This document shows, one piece after another, positions 46,175 through 57,139 of a stretch of 64,000 nt of DNA (the first letter of the stretch is position 1; each line of letters starts with the position of its first letter). Location: contig CAIIXF020000011.1 in assembly GCA_903813345.2 (NCBI GenBank), positions 5,170,571 through 5,234,570 on the forward strand, written 5' to 3'. Position numbers and translations under genes: made by a program. The notes under the pieces were generated by a model that saw nothing but the letters and a program-made list of their open reading frames with translations, did no database searches and was not told the origin of the DNA. Source of the stretch: Owenia fusiformis. Lineage: Eukaryota; Annelida; Polychaeta; Sabellida; Oweniidae.

Positions 46175-46764
46175 CAGCCCATATGAAATATACAGGGAGG
46201 GAGGGGGGAACCAGATACATAAAGAAAGATTAGGAAGGGATCTGTACACTACCTGCAAATTCTCAATCAGATTAGAAGACTCCCAGAGTTGTAAATAATA
46301 AGATACCAGAAGTAAACAGTAAACACCCCAGAATGTGTGAAAAAATACTGACCAGTACTGATAAACTCTGATAAGAGTCTTAGATGTCTGATTTAAAGGC
46401 ACTTGTCTTGCCTAGGGTGTCTTTAAAGGCCATTTCCTTTGATAAGCCCCTTGCCTCAGATGTGTGGTTCCGAAGCCCTTGTCTTAAATATTATGCTTAA
46501 AGGCCCTAGCCTAGTATGGACTAGTGTTTTAAATATATAGAAGCCACTTCCTTAATCTCTAACTTAAGTTGCTTTTTAGTTAGATTTTCTGCTTAAAGAC
46601 ACTTGCGTAGTATAAATATAGCTTTGACATGAAGATCCTTGTCTCAAATATTTTTTGATCTCTGGTCTTAGATGTCTTTCTTATTGCATAATAAGTGGAC
46701 AAAACTAGCTGCAATGACAAAAGAATATACCATCATGACATTTGACTTAAAAATCTAAACTTAC
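46175..46764. other. Intron sequence next to the lectin exon
   Basis: Recurrent words such as CACTTGYCT and GGCCCTAGCCT suggest an old tandem repeat at 46395-46660. No exon recognised. Confidence 0.4.
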
Positions 46765-47000
46765 CTGGAGGGATGATGGTGATATGCAGTTTGTATCTTC
46801 ATTCCAGTTGACCTTGACATTTGAACTATGTTGACCTTGACCCCCAGATGACCTTGGAGGGCAAAGTTGGTGACTAGGAATTTGGCGGCCATATTGGGCG
46901 AATTGCACACTGATCGTTGTCCCCTCGGGACACCTTATATGGAGATGATCACCTTCACACGCACGTTCTTGGAATGTGAATAAAGTACTAGAGAGAAGTC
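46765..47000 (-). CDS. EVA1C-like protein, exon encoding the N-terminal part of SUEL lectin domain 1
   Basis: The acceptor is TTTGTGATTTCAG (exon from 47000) and the donor GTAAGTTT follows CCTCCAG at 46765. The 236-bp exon starts with two bases of a split codon and ends in phase 0, matching the phase-0 start of the next exon at 4378. It encodes ERACEGDHLHIRCPEGTTIS, then VQFAQYGRQIPS and VKVNWNEDTNC, which fit the start of a SUEL/galactose-binding lectin domain (CEG--L-I-C and YGR motifs). The preceding exon, which must end in phase 1 and should carry the signal peptide, was not found between here and 64000. In animals this receptor type acts at the cell surface in Slit/heparin binding; that role is inferred. 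Confidence 0.87.
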
Positions 47001-47073
47001 CTGAAATCACAAAAATACTAAATTTTAGTAATGGCTGACTTCCTGTATTTATTTGTTCTATTCAGAGATTAAT

Positions 47074-47412
47074 TACCCTTTGTATTCATTCTACTTTGCT
47101 TCTTAAAAGAGAGCTTCGTCTCACTCTTTCAATTTACAATACATCTTTGAACTTACTAAACCATTCAGAGTTCATTGGCGAAATAATATATTTCTCTATG
47201 GTTATTTCATCTGATGTCATCATATAGTTAATGAGCACACATTTAGCATGTGTTTTTCAAGGTCGCTGATTGGTTGAGAAATAATCAGCGTGGTAGGTTT
47301 GAAATGATTTATGACCCAGGCTCGTGGTCGTGGGGGCAGGACTTCTAAATTGTAATATAGTCAGTATACTAGGCAGAGGGTTAGTTTATAACTAGACTCT
47401 GCACGCATGGTA
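47074..47412 (-). mobile_element. TACCCT-family Mutator-like MITE, full-length copy
   Basis: Starts TACCCTTTGTATTCATTC; the far end reads GACTCTGCACGCATGGTA. 9-bp flanks GAGATTAAT (47065-47073) and GAGCCTAAT (47413-47421) match at seven positions. It inserted just upstream of the first recognised lectin exon. Confidence 0.78.
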
Positions 47413-47421
47413 GAGCCTAAT

Positions 47422-49203
47422 ATACCAGGCACTGATACTCAGGGTAGTGATTTATCATACCCCATTCAATAATTATTTTTCTAAGAAGTAGAGGTAAAGA
47501 AAGTCTTCTTCAAATAAAAAAACAAACTGTTTTTGATATAGTTTTACAGATGGTGTTTTGACACATAACATTGTGAACATGAGACTTTAAAAAACAAATT
47601 AAAAACAGGAAGTTCTTTTTGTAGATTTTGATTTCTTCAGTATACTGTATAAAAAAAAGTGTCACATTTAAAATTAATCTGAAATTAAATGTCAACATAA
47701 ATTGGTGATTTTTCTAAGATGAGATTTGGGGTGACAGTTTTCTTAAAGAAAAGTTATGCCCAAATATTTTTTATGCACTTTTGACTTGAGCATTCTTGTC
47801 TTGACTCATTTAAATGAAGATTAAATATGAATTTTGTATCGTATCATGAGATCTTGGGGCTTATTTTTGATTGTTAAATTACAAAAATGTAGCCTGGTAA
47901 AAGTGTTAGTTTGACCTTTTTACATATTTTATAATAATATTTCATTTAGTTTAAGATTCATGAAACTTTTGTATTTCATGAGAAACATGGGGAATGAGAG
48001 TGTTTTAACAAACAAACAAACATATTAAAATAACAGTATGTAAGTTTTCACACAATCTGTTTTCAAGACAGAATTATGAATTGACATGAACTGAAAGATA
48101 TTTCCTTAAGTGATCTATAAAATATTGAGGGGTTCCGATAACAAAAATTATTTTGAAATTTCGGCTCAAGGATGAAATTTAAAAACAAGTAACTTTAAAG
48201 TAACAAATATGCTGTAGGTCTTAAAGCTAAAGGTCTTATAGCAATAGAAAACAGGTGAATTTTTCAATGAATAACAAAAGTTCTACAATTTCATTTATGG
48301 GTGAATAAAAAGATCAAAGAGCTCATACCAAAATAAATCTAAACTCAGATTTAAGTAACTCTTTGAAGAAATGGCAAACTGCCCTTACAAAATTCAATAA
48401 ATAAATAAATAAACAAACAATAAATATTTAATAAATTAATTGAATTGCCTCCAATTTTTCAAAAGTATTTATTTCTAAATAACTAAGTAAACACATGAAA
48501 TATAAATTCAATCCATGTTAATGAAATTATTATAAACTAGTATTTATTTCCACAGTTAATACAGTAGGACCACCATGTATTGTATAGAATCTGGATTGTT
48601 TAGAATTCATTGTTGAGAAATAAAACTGTCATTAAGTGGCACTTTTGCTTTGTAATGTGGAGACATATATGCCACTTTAAATTACTTCAGACTTTTTACT
48701 TCCGTATTTTAGTTAAGAAGAGGGTTATTTGTAAGAGATTTTATCCGAGCCTAAATGGTCAATTTCTATTAAGTACCACAATAGATATGATATCATCTTG
48801 AAATTTTTCAATGTGTTGGGTTTTCTCAAAACTTGAGTGCCACTTTAAAATTATCATTTGTAATTTTTTATGAAATAGTGAAACAGTGGTCAAAGGTGGT
48901 CTATACTTACAACATAAAAGTTATACATAAAATTTGAATATTCACTGGACTTATATTGTTCAGGAATCTCTTTAAACATTTTCAAAATACATTAACATCT
49001 TCAGTTTATTTACATTTGTAAAGCCATAGTGGTCATATTTACTAAGAGCTTTGTTTTTTATTCTATTTATAGACCTACAGCATGGTTGTTTCTATAGTAA
49101 CTGTTTTTAATTTCACCCTTGAGTCATAATTTAAAAAAGTTAAAAAAAATACTTCCTCACCTTGTTATATTGATTGTCTAATTAAAACAGTATGAAATAT
49201 CAA
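47422..49203. other. Spacer, no gene recognised
   Basis: A+T-rich DNA with AAAT/CAAA runs at 48395-48440. The upstream lectin exon (signal peptide) was sought here and not recognised. Confidence 0.45.
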
Positions 49204-49347
49204 AATACTTCTTTAATTCATCAATTCTATACCCTTTACAAAAGACAAACTTCACATAAACTCTTAAAATATTAGAATACTTCTTTAATTCATCAATTTC
49301 ATACCCTTTACAAAAGACGAACATCACATAAACTCTTAAAATTAGAG
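49204..49347. repeat. 72-bp tandem repeat, two copies
   Basis: AATACTTCTTTAATTCATCA starts at 49204 and 49276. Both copies contain ATACCCTTTACAAAAGAC and CACATAAACTCTTAAAAT. Confidence 0.85.
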
Positions 49348-49485
49348 ATAATTTGTTGATCAAGCCACAACAGAATATATAATCATTAATATAAAAGCAT
49401 GATATTAATTACAAGAAGCTGCCATTTGGACCAAGACAGTTCCATTTAAGATTATTAAGATTTCTGTGAAACAACACAAGGCATA

Positions 49486-49595
49486 AACATGCAAAATGTC
49501 ACCAAATGCCATTTCTTACAGTTGCCCAAACCAGATGCCAGATACCGGATGCCAACCACCATCACTAAAAATGGAGATCATAACAAAATGTCACC
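49486..49595 (+). repeat. Dispersed ATGTCACC-family repeat, copy 3 of 4
   Basis: AACATGCAAAATGTCACCAA, GCCATTTCTTACAG and ATGCCAACCACCATCACTAA in family order. Confidence 0.7.
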
Positions 49596-51196
49596 ATAAA
49601 AATCATCTGTATCAGCTATGTTTTTTTATTAATCATTTTTATTTCAAGTTCATATATTATAACATTTACAATGAAAATTCAACAATTTCAATCAATTTAA
49701 CATTTGTATTAGTCAGAACGAAAAGCAAATCCAGTGTACCAAATATCTCATTTCCTTGTTTTGCCCAATGTTTTCATTTGTTTTGAATTATCACCTTGGA
49801 GATACAAATTGAAAACACACCTTACTACAGACAAACTCTCAGATCTCCTTATGTAAATATCTAAGAAAGGTCATATTTGTAAAACTTGAAATAAAGTGAA
49901 ATCCAAGGAATGAGCAAGGAATTATGTTGATATATAAAAAATGCTCCAAATTGTAACATAAATGCAAAATTTTCAGAAATTCTAATCAGTTTTAACGAGA
50001 AAAATACATGTTTTAAACATGAAAAGTTTGGTATTGTAAGTACAGGTCAATTAGTGATTAAAATTAATTAAACAATCTGACCTCCATCAAAAGATGTTAA
50101 TTAATAAAAGTTGAAGATTAGTTATACCAAAGTAGACTTTTTCATTAGACTAAAGTTGACAACCGCTCACATATCACACTTTGATAACATTGGGTAAGAC
50201 TACAATATAAGCCAAAGTGGTTTAAACTTTATATGGGGCCTTAAAGGATAGCTCCACTGTGTTTTTCCCTGAGATCAGACACTATAATATGCTCTGACTA
50301 ATGCCTGGGTCACATTTCCTCAGATTCATTGACCGGCACCCAGCCGATTGAGTATCCTGTTCACAATTGTATTCAATTTCAATCGGATTTATCGGAGCAA
50401 ATGGGACCCAAGCATTAGGATCGATTTATAGTATACAGTTTGGATTTAAACCAATCAGAATTGTAGTGCCACATAAATATATGTACATATAATGATCGGG
50501 ATCAATATCAGAGGGATGGTGAATTCTGATTGGCTTAGCATCAGGTTTCGAGATAATTTGAAATTAAAAGTATGGGCAGAGATAAAGCTGGAATTTAAAT
50601 AAATGATTCTGATTGGTTAAGCTAGATCTAAGGATTATCTTTTGTGGACTAAAATGAAAATATTGAAAAGGGTTAAATATTCCCAAGTCAAGAGTATATT
50701 TTCTGAATCAAAATACTCTATAACCTCCAGTTCACCTTTAGAAATAACTAAAGCAATTTTTCATATTATTAGACCCCATCATGCTTTAAATGTCAATTCT
50801 AATACACTTTTACAACTTTGCCTTGTCAAAAATCATAACTTTTAAACTGTGACAGATATTGGTAATTTTAATAAAAGTTGGCAAAATATTGTGCATGCAG
50901 GTATTTTGTTGACTTTGTCAGAATTTTAATCAAGAATGATATTTTGAAAGGAAGGGTGTGATTTGCTATCTTTAACATGATCTCTGTATTTCAAAGGCAA
51001 TCTGTGAGGACAATCAGTCACTGAGTATTTTACTTTTGATATACATGCACCTCAGTTCATATTTAAGCAACTTACATGGTCAAAAGTTTCTACCAACCAG
51101 GAAATACAAAATGAGATTTTTACTTGCTGCAAATGTTTTTGGCATACTTCATCATCCTTCAAGATTGGGCTTCACTGCTATGGCAGCTATTAAAAG
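49596..51196. other. Spacer with a small MITE-like unit
   Basis: At 50300-50418, CTAATGCCTGGGTCACATTT and GAGCAAATGGGACCCAAGCA form imperfect inverted ends, PIF/Harbinger-like. CTGATTGGYTWAGC recurs at 50526 and 50610. No gene recognised. Confidence 0.45.
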
Positions 51197-51308
51197 CATA
51201 GTCTTGATTCAAGACCTTGGATCCCCACCCCCTATCTATTTTAACAACAGGGCATGTGGTAAAGTAGATAAGGGCGGGGGGGGTCCAGGGTCTTGAAGCA
51301 AGACTATG
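51197..51308. mobile_element. Short fold-back MITE (CATAGTCTTG ends)
   Basis: CATAGTCTTGATTCAAGACC is inverted as GGTCTTGAAGCAAGACTATG, and pairing continues through CCCCCTATCTA against TAGATAAGGGCG. A related end (TAGTCTTGCTTCAAGAC) lies in the nested insertion near 54988. Confidence 0.8.
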
Positions 51309-51796
51309 GAAGGCATTGAAACTCTTGAACCACATTCTGATTTATCAGAGTCCCTCTTTACCTAACGCTTTTGAGAGAACTATTCCAAAAGGATAGTGAA
51401 GGATGTGGATCCCACAATGCTTGAACCAGGATGTACTTGAATAAGTATAATAAGTTTACATCTGTTAGTATAAAGTAATATTGTAAGTGTATGCCACAGC
51501 TGCTCAAGTGACACATGCGAGGTGTCAAAAATATATTTTTAGACCCAACATAAGAGGTTTCAAAACAAATGAAAAACAACAGGTATAAAATGCTTGGAAA
51601 TTATCAGGAAACAGTTACAAATGGTGATTTTTGTAAAGATCACCTGCTAGTGAAACCCCTGAAATAATAGTAAAACATAAAGTGACACATTCCATTTTGA
51701 ATTTGATTTATCCCTTTCTAACAATATAGAGCTTTATCTGTTTCTGAGCCACTGGGTAATCTTGAGTACCTCAAACAAACCTCAAACAAACCATTT

Positions 51797-51916
51797 TTGC
51801 TAAAGAGAGTTTCAAAAAATCTAAGGGGGTTTCACAATAGACAACTTTGGCTCAAAATCACTGAAGAAGTGCTCAGAACGTTAAATGATTTTGAAAGAAT
51901 TTTTTACCAAGGGGCT
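51797..51916 (+). mobile_element. Degenerate CAGGCC-family MITE interior
   Basis: TCAAAATCACTGAAGAAGTG, GATTTTGAAAGAATTTTTTA and ACCAAGGGGCTCC match the family interior; both termini are lost. Confidence 0.55.
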
Positions 51917-52038
51917 CCATATATATACAAAGGTATCAGTTCCATACCCATTTCAATAGGTTGCTTTTGCTTCTTTAAAAGAGAGGTTCATATACCATTA
52001 TGTAAAGCACTGGTACTAAGGGACCTATGGGCCCTTAA

Positions 52039-52318
52039 CCTCTTGAATCCCAGACTCTAAAATTGGTTGAAACCAGAGATTTTTTGACATTATACAACAT
52101 ACCTACATGTATACAACTTCATATGCTCAACTTAGTAAAATTAGAAGGCAGGGATCCTTTGTACAAATTCTAAAACAATTTTTGTGTAAATTGGATGAAA
52201 ATTGTTCAAATAAGAGCAGTTTTAGTGAAAAATTTTGTGACACATTTTCTCGTCACTCTGGGTTTCAAGGTCATTTCTGAGGTGACGAGAAATCTTGTCA
52301 CTCCAGGTAGTCAAGAGG
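52039..52318 (+). mobile_element. TTAA-flanked piggyBac-like MITE, copy 2
   Basis: TTAA at 52035-52038 and 52319-52322. Left end CCTCTTGAATCCCAGACTCT; right end CCAGGTAGTCAAGAGG. The interior CTCGTCACTCTGGGTTTCA is shared with the 60740 copy. Confidence 0.82.
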
Positions 52319-52322
52319 TTAA

Positions 52323-52940
52323 TTTATTATCATACTGGCTATGACCCTAGCATTTCTCCACTTCAAATGATATTAAAAATGTGAAATATTCAAAAAGGCA
52401 CCACCCGATACCTTTCATGTATAAATGCCCAACTAGCCAGAAGGGGGCTAAAGAGGGAGGAAATTACCCATCAGCCACCACATAGACCATGTGACCAAAA
52501 TCACCAAATAAAGCACTGACATGTAATTAGAAGACTCTGGTTCTGTTAGTACCTTCTGCTAACTCCCCAGATAAGTCAAAAATTGCAAAAAGTATATTTT
52601 CATATTTCAAATGTCAATATGAAATAGGGAAAATATATTGTGATAAACAATGAAAAAAATAAAAAATAAATAAACAATGAATGACTGATGCATTAAGAAC
52701 AGATTTGTATCAAATTCCAAAGATTTGTATTAAATTCCTATATGCCACTCTCTCAGTGCAAAACCTGTCATGTTAAAAGTGATTTGCAACATTCTAAATA
52801 TAAAGTGAAACCTGATTCTCAGACCATTCTAGTCCATGAACAAGTACAATGTACATGAAATTCAATGATGTCAAATAAAGCCTTACCGATTTGATCAGTA
52901 ATCTAGACAATTCCTTTAATTCTATGAATATAATATTTTC
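52323..52940. other. Spacer, no gene recognised
   Basis: A+T-rich sequence; a short duplication of AAATTCCWAAGATTTGTAT at 52710-52735. Confidence 0.4.
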
Positions 52941-52992
52941 CAGGCCCGTAGCCAGGATTTGCCAAGGGGGGGGGGGGTTCACTACGGGCCTG
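52941..52992 (+). mobile_element. 52-bp minimal CAGGCC MITE with TSD TTTTC
   Basis: CAGGCCCGTAGCCAGG runs through a short poly-G to ACTACGGGCCTG, so nearly all of the interior is lost. Perfect TTTTC duplications lie at 52936-52940 and 52993-52997. Confidence 0.85.
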
Positions 52993-53061
52993 TTTTCAGT
53001 ATTCTTCTTTGGCTTTACTTTAAATATAAGAATTCCATCACAGGGACTTATTTAAGTTATC

Positions 53062-53215
53062 ATGTGAACATCTAATACTCCAGTTATCATTTGAATATTT
53101 AAAATTTTTGATTTTGAACATCTTATATTTTAATCATCATTTGAACATTTAAGATTTTAATCATCATTTGAACATTTAAGATTCTAGTTATCATTTGAAC
53201 ATCTAAGATTTTCTC
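53062..53215. repeat. ~30-bp tandem repeat, about five units
   Basis: Units share ATCATTTGAACATTTAAGAT with drift; A+T-rich. Confidence 0.8.
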
Positions 53216-53631
53216 CAAAATCATAGGTTAGAACATCTTAAAAAATTCATTATTCTAAGTAGAATTTCTAAAGATTTATCTGACAAGGAAAGGGGTCCTC
53301 TCAAAACATGAATTAATTTAATGAAACAACAATATATCCCTTTAGATAAAAGCCTAGGATGCTGTTGTGTTGTCAAATGTTGTGAAACTGAGTTAAATTC
53401 GATTTCATTAAACTTTGAAGTATGATGATTTTTAGTTGTATGGTAGGAGGGAAAGGTTAAACTATGATGAGATCAACTTCATTTTCCACAATTATGGCAC
53501 AAATAGACACCATCTACTTTGAGATCCACAGCATGCAATACCTCAAGGGATATAGGCCCTTCCAAGTATAAGAAGATAAAGATGAACTCAAATCAGAATG
53601 AACAGCATTCCTAATTCCAAAGCAAATGACA

Positions 53632-53722
53632 TGCCCTTTGCATTTGTTGGACTTCACTTCTTAAAAGAGAGCTTCGTCTTCACTCAGTCAGTAGTTTATA
53701 ACTAGATTCTGCACGCAGGGTA
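53632..53722 (-). mobile_element. 91-bp internally deleted TACCCT MITE with 9-bp flanks
   Basis: Starts TGCCCTTTGCATTTG; the other end reads TTCTGCACGCAGGGTA. Flanks CAAATGACA (53623-53631) and CAAAGGACA (53723-53731) differ at one base. Both ends are joined with no middle. Confidence 0.8.
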
Positions 53723-53734
53723 CAAAGGACACTG

Positions 53735-54053
53735 TTATAATCCTTGTCATGAAATATGAAATATATCGATGGCAAAATGAGACCACTGTTATACTGTTAT
53801 ACAGAAAAATGTCACCATTGAAACACAATTTGTCTTACTCACTGTATATGAAGTCTGTTCATCTTTTGACAGTGAAGGAAGCTTAGATTTCTAATATTAT
53901 GATATCCTATACCAAGCATCTGTTAATTACAAGAGTTTTGTTTTGGTAAGGGGTCTTCTTTAGAAATGTTTTTGTTTGCAAAAGTCCATGTTGTTTTGAT
54001 GTTTTGAGTTTTTTTTGTCAATGTTATGATACCTCAAACTGTTTCTGGTTTCT
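53735..54053. other. Spacer, no gene seen
   Basis: A+T-rich; nothing recognised. Confidence 0.4.
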
Positions 54054-54221
54054 CAGGCCCTAAGCGGAGGATGGGGCGGGGGGGGGGGGGGCATTGGTGT
54101 GGGGGGGGGGCAATTAGCAACTTTTCATCATTTATTTATTTTGGGTCAAATTTGTCATACATGAATCTCCACTGGAATTTTAGGAAAAGTGAACCCCCTT
54201 GGCAAAAGCTGGCAATGAGCT
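54054..54221 (-). mobile_element. Diverged CAGGCC-family MITE
   Basis: CAGGCCCTAAGCGGAGG start, two poly-G runs, then GTGAACCCCCTTGGCAAAAG and CTGGCAATGAGC. No clear target duplication. Confidence 0.65.
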
Positions 54222-54510
54222 TACTCCTAAAACCCCTCACTACCCACCACCCTACCACACCCCTTTCCCCATTAAAAGTAGTACCTCTAGAAAGGGGTAA
54301 TGATAAACATCTTCCATTGATATACTAATAACAAAACATTTTTACGATAGTGACATCTACTGACTGAATTTGCTCTTACGATTTGATGCCAATGAAACTA
54401 GACACAATGTTGCGTACCATACATAAAATACATCCTTCTTTTCTTATTGTTTAATATGGATAATTATCATATCACCTGCTATGAACCCAGATCAGATTTA
54501 TACCCATCCT

Positions 54511-54833
54511 CCGGCCCGTAGCCAGGGGAAGGGGGGGGGGGGTGCAGGGTTCCGGCCTTTGCCAAAATTTCTTTCAAAATCATGCAGTTTTTCACCATTT
54601 TGAGCACTTCTCAAGTGATTTAAGCCATATTTGGGCCAAAATTGTCAAATGCAGGCCTGTAGCCAGGGGAGTTCGCAGGGCCAAAAATTCTTTCAAATTC
54701 ATCCAGTTTTTCACCATTTTGAGCGCTTCTCAAGTGATATTAGCCACATTTGAGCCAAAATTGTCAAATGTGAACCCCCCCTGGAAAATTTTGAAAACTG
54801 AACCCCCCTTTGCAAATCCTGGCTACGGGCCTG
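54511..54833 (-). mobile_element. Dimeric CAGGCC MITE sharing one 5-bp duplication ATCCT
   Basis: Two head-to-tail family members: the first runs from CCGGCCCGTAGCCAGG (54511) and is cut at 54651; the second, complete one starts CAGGCCTGTAGCCAGG at 54652 and ends CCTGGCTACGGGCCTG at 54833. Perfect ATCCT duplications flank only the whole unit (54506-54510, 54834-54838), so it probably moved or formed as one dimer. Confidence 0.85.
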
Positions 54834-54929
54834 ATCCTTCTATGAAAAAACTCTAAGATATATATGATCACAACATGGCCTTGGAGAATATCAGGTAGAA
54901 TGCTCTTATATCAAACAAACAACTACCAA

Positions 54930-55180
54930 GCCCATTTTGCCAAGGGGATTCACTTTTCAATAAATTCCAGGGGGTTCACATTTTTCTAGTCTTGCTTCAA
55001 GACTGTGGACAATCTACTCTAGCAACTTGTGTCACATAAGCTTGTAGCTAGACTAATTTTTGACAACCTTGGCCCAAATTCAAGTGACATTATTGCTCAA
55101 AATTGCACAAGTTTGAAAGAATATTTGGCCAATGGGGGTTCGCTCAAATCCCCCTCCAAAACTTCCCTACCCTGGCTAAA
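54930..55180 (+). mobile_element. Degenerate CAGGCC MITE with nested insertion
   Basis: Family interior words (TTTTGCCAAGGGGATTCAC, TTGAAAGAATATTTGGCC) are split at about 54987-55058 by a ~71-bp insert with imperfect inverted ends TAGTCTTGCTTCAAG and CTTGTAGCTAGACTA. Confidence 0.6.
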
Positions 55181-55891
55181 TATTCTACTTGGGAGGTGTT
55201 CTACTCATAGAGGTTCATTTAATAATAGGACAGTTGCATGTCTTGGGACTCTGAAAAAATTGTTCCCCTAACAGGAGTTCTACATATGTGTTAAATTTTA
55301 CAGGTTTCACTGCACATATACCTAATAGGGCCTCAATTGGTCTATTTAGTATTAATATCCTTGATGCGAGTAGAAATAATCTTGATTTACGTCATTAAAA
55401 ATTCACAATTCAGTCAAACTGATGTCATATTTGGAATCTACATGTAGAATTACATCTAGAAATGTGGTTTTGAAAAGAGTTTATCAACTTTGGAAATTTA
55501 ATTTTCCTTGAAAATGTGACTTCTAGGTCGAGGAGATTCCCCATAGACCCCATGTTGTAAAACCACAAAAAAGTGAAATATCTTTTCTTGTGTTGAGCAG
55601 ATAATATTTTCTTTTACTGGACATGTTGTAATTTGTATAACTATCACATACATAAGGATGATATGAAAAGTGAACCACTAAAACTGATGAATATTCAGGT
55701 TTAAGGGAATTTTGTAATACCCTGCCATGTTATTTCCCCCGAATCAGCCACCTGGTGGCGAAACTGGTAACTACCTACTCGCATCTGAGTAATTGTCTTG
55801 TGATATTAGTCATATCCTGTGGGGGTAGCCTAGGTCAGGTGTGTTAGGAGGTCTAAGGGGAACATGACACATAAGGTCAAGGGTTCTTGAT
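55181..55891. other. Spacer, no gene recognised
   Basis: CCACCTGGTGGCG at 55750 is close to a CTCF-type site. Otherwise nothing. Confidence 0.4.
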
Positions 55892-56515
55892 GGTAGAGAT
55901 TAAAAGGTGGATTGGATCGAGTGGATTGGATTCATGTAAAAGGTGGATTGGATCGGGAATCTTCAAAATATGGATTTTTTAGTTGATCTCCCTCTAAGCA
56001 ATTTCCTCCGGCCTAAGTACTTTGTGATTACATGGGTCCCTTTAAGGAATCGACAAAGCAATGACAAATACATCTTCAATTAGTTGATAGATACTCTAAA
56101 GTATTCAACTGCTCTCCCTTGTAAATCAACATTAGAAAGACATAATAAACAAAGATCTGTAGATAAGAGCTGTCATTCAAATTGACGTGTGGGTGTTCCC
56201 AAGATATTTCTGCCATGTTCTGAAAACAGATGATATGGATCTTCGACTTCAAAAGTCTGCCTTATGATTTGTGAAATGTCTAAAATTACCCTTGGAATGA
56301 ATAAGATTGTGTATCAGATCACCTTTCCAGCCTACACAAGCAAAATAATATAATTTCTATTATTTGACATTGTGGAAGTGAGGAGAGCATTAATCGTCTG
56401 ATGGGAGATCAATGTAAATTTTTTAAGGAAAATCCATATTTTGAAGAATCCCGATCCAATCCACCTTTTACATGAATCCAATCCACTCGATCCAATCCAC
56501 CTTTTAATCTTTACC
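55892..56515. mobile_element. Merlin-like non-autonomous element, 8-bp target duplication
   Basis: Inverted ends of about 88 bp are nearly identical: GGTAGAGATTAAAAGGTGG at the left against GGTAAAGATTAAAAGGTGG (reverse-complemented right). They include GGTGGATTGGATCG repeated within each arm. Perfect TTCTTGAT duplications lie at 55884-55891 and 56516-56523. GG-starting ends with an 8-bp duplication suggest Merlin. High arm identity implies recent activity. No transposase. Confidence 0.9.
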
Positions 56516-56523
56516 TTCTTGAT

Positions 56524-57139
56524 CCTATAGGTATGTATGACATGAGCTCACTATGGTGCACAGCAAGGGATGTGTCATTGTCAAACATACAATTTATAAA
56601 TGCTATCCTTCATATAGGTCCTAATTAGCAATGGTCAAAGTTTACTTTCTAAGGCTCCATTCTCTGATCACAGGGCTTCAATATCCAGAATATATTCTTT
56701 CTTTTTACCCCCCCCGCGATAAGCAGTTAGCATTTCCCTGATTAAGAACTCACAATCTGATTGGCTGTCACAACACTGCGACAGAATTCATGTATAAGTC
56801 ATTGCGCATAATTAGATCACGTGATTCATTTCAATCGGGCACTTCCAAATTGGTTAAAGCAGGGGGGAAGGAGGTACGGATTCTGGACACCTGCTTAGGA
56901 GGATGTAAGGCTCAGGCTGATCAATTTGTGTGGCATGAAGGGAGATAGATACTAGCATCCCATATGCTCCTGAAGGAGCAGCTTTATTCACCCTTTGTAA
57001 AAATATCTTTTATTTCAATAAAGCAATATCAAAATCATGACACTTAATTTATGATTGTGCACCTTATCCAAGTTCTGGTCTTGGATTGTGATATTGGTTC
57101 TTGAATGGTGGGGGAAAGGGGGTGTTATACATTGTTTCT
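56524..57139. other. Spacer, no gene recognised
   Basis: Contains CCCCCCGCGATAAGC near 56709 and an AATAAA at 57017. No exon recognised. Confidence 0.4.

Larger units (their letters stand above)
4379..46764 (-). other. 42.4-kb intron of the EVA1C-like gene hosting two TRIM genes and most repeats
   Basis: This is bounded by the donor GTAAGTTT (46764, minus strand) and the acceptor TTTTTCAG (4381-4379). Both flanking exons are phase 0 here, and the joined protein crosses the junction inside one lectin domain without losing residues. The intron contains both plus-strand TRIM genes, a 6.55-kb nested transposon and most of the MITEs. Missing alternative exons within it cannot be excluded. Confidence 0.8.
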
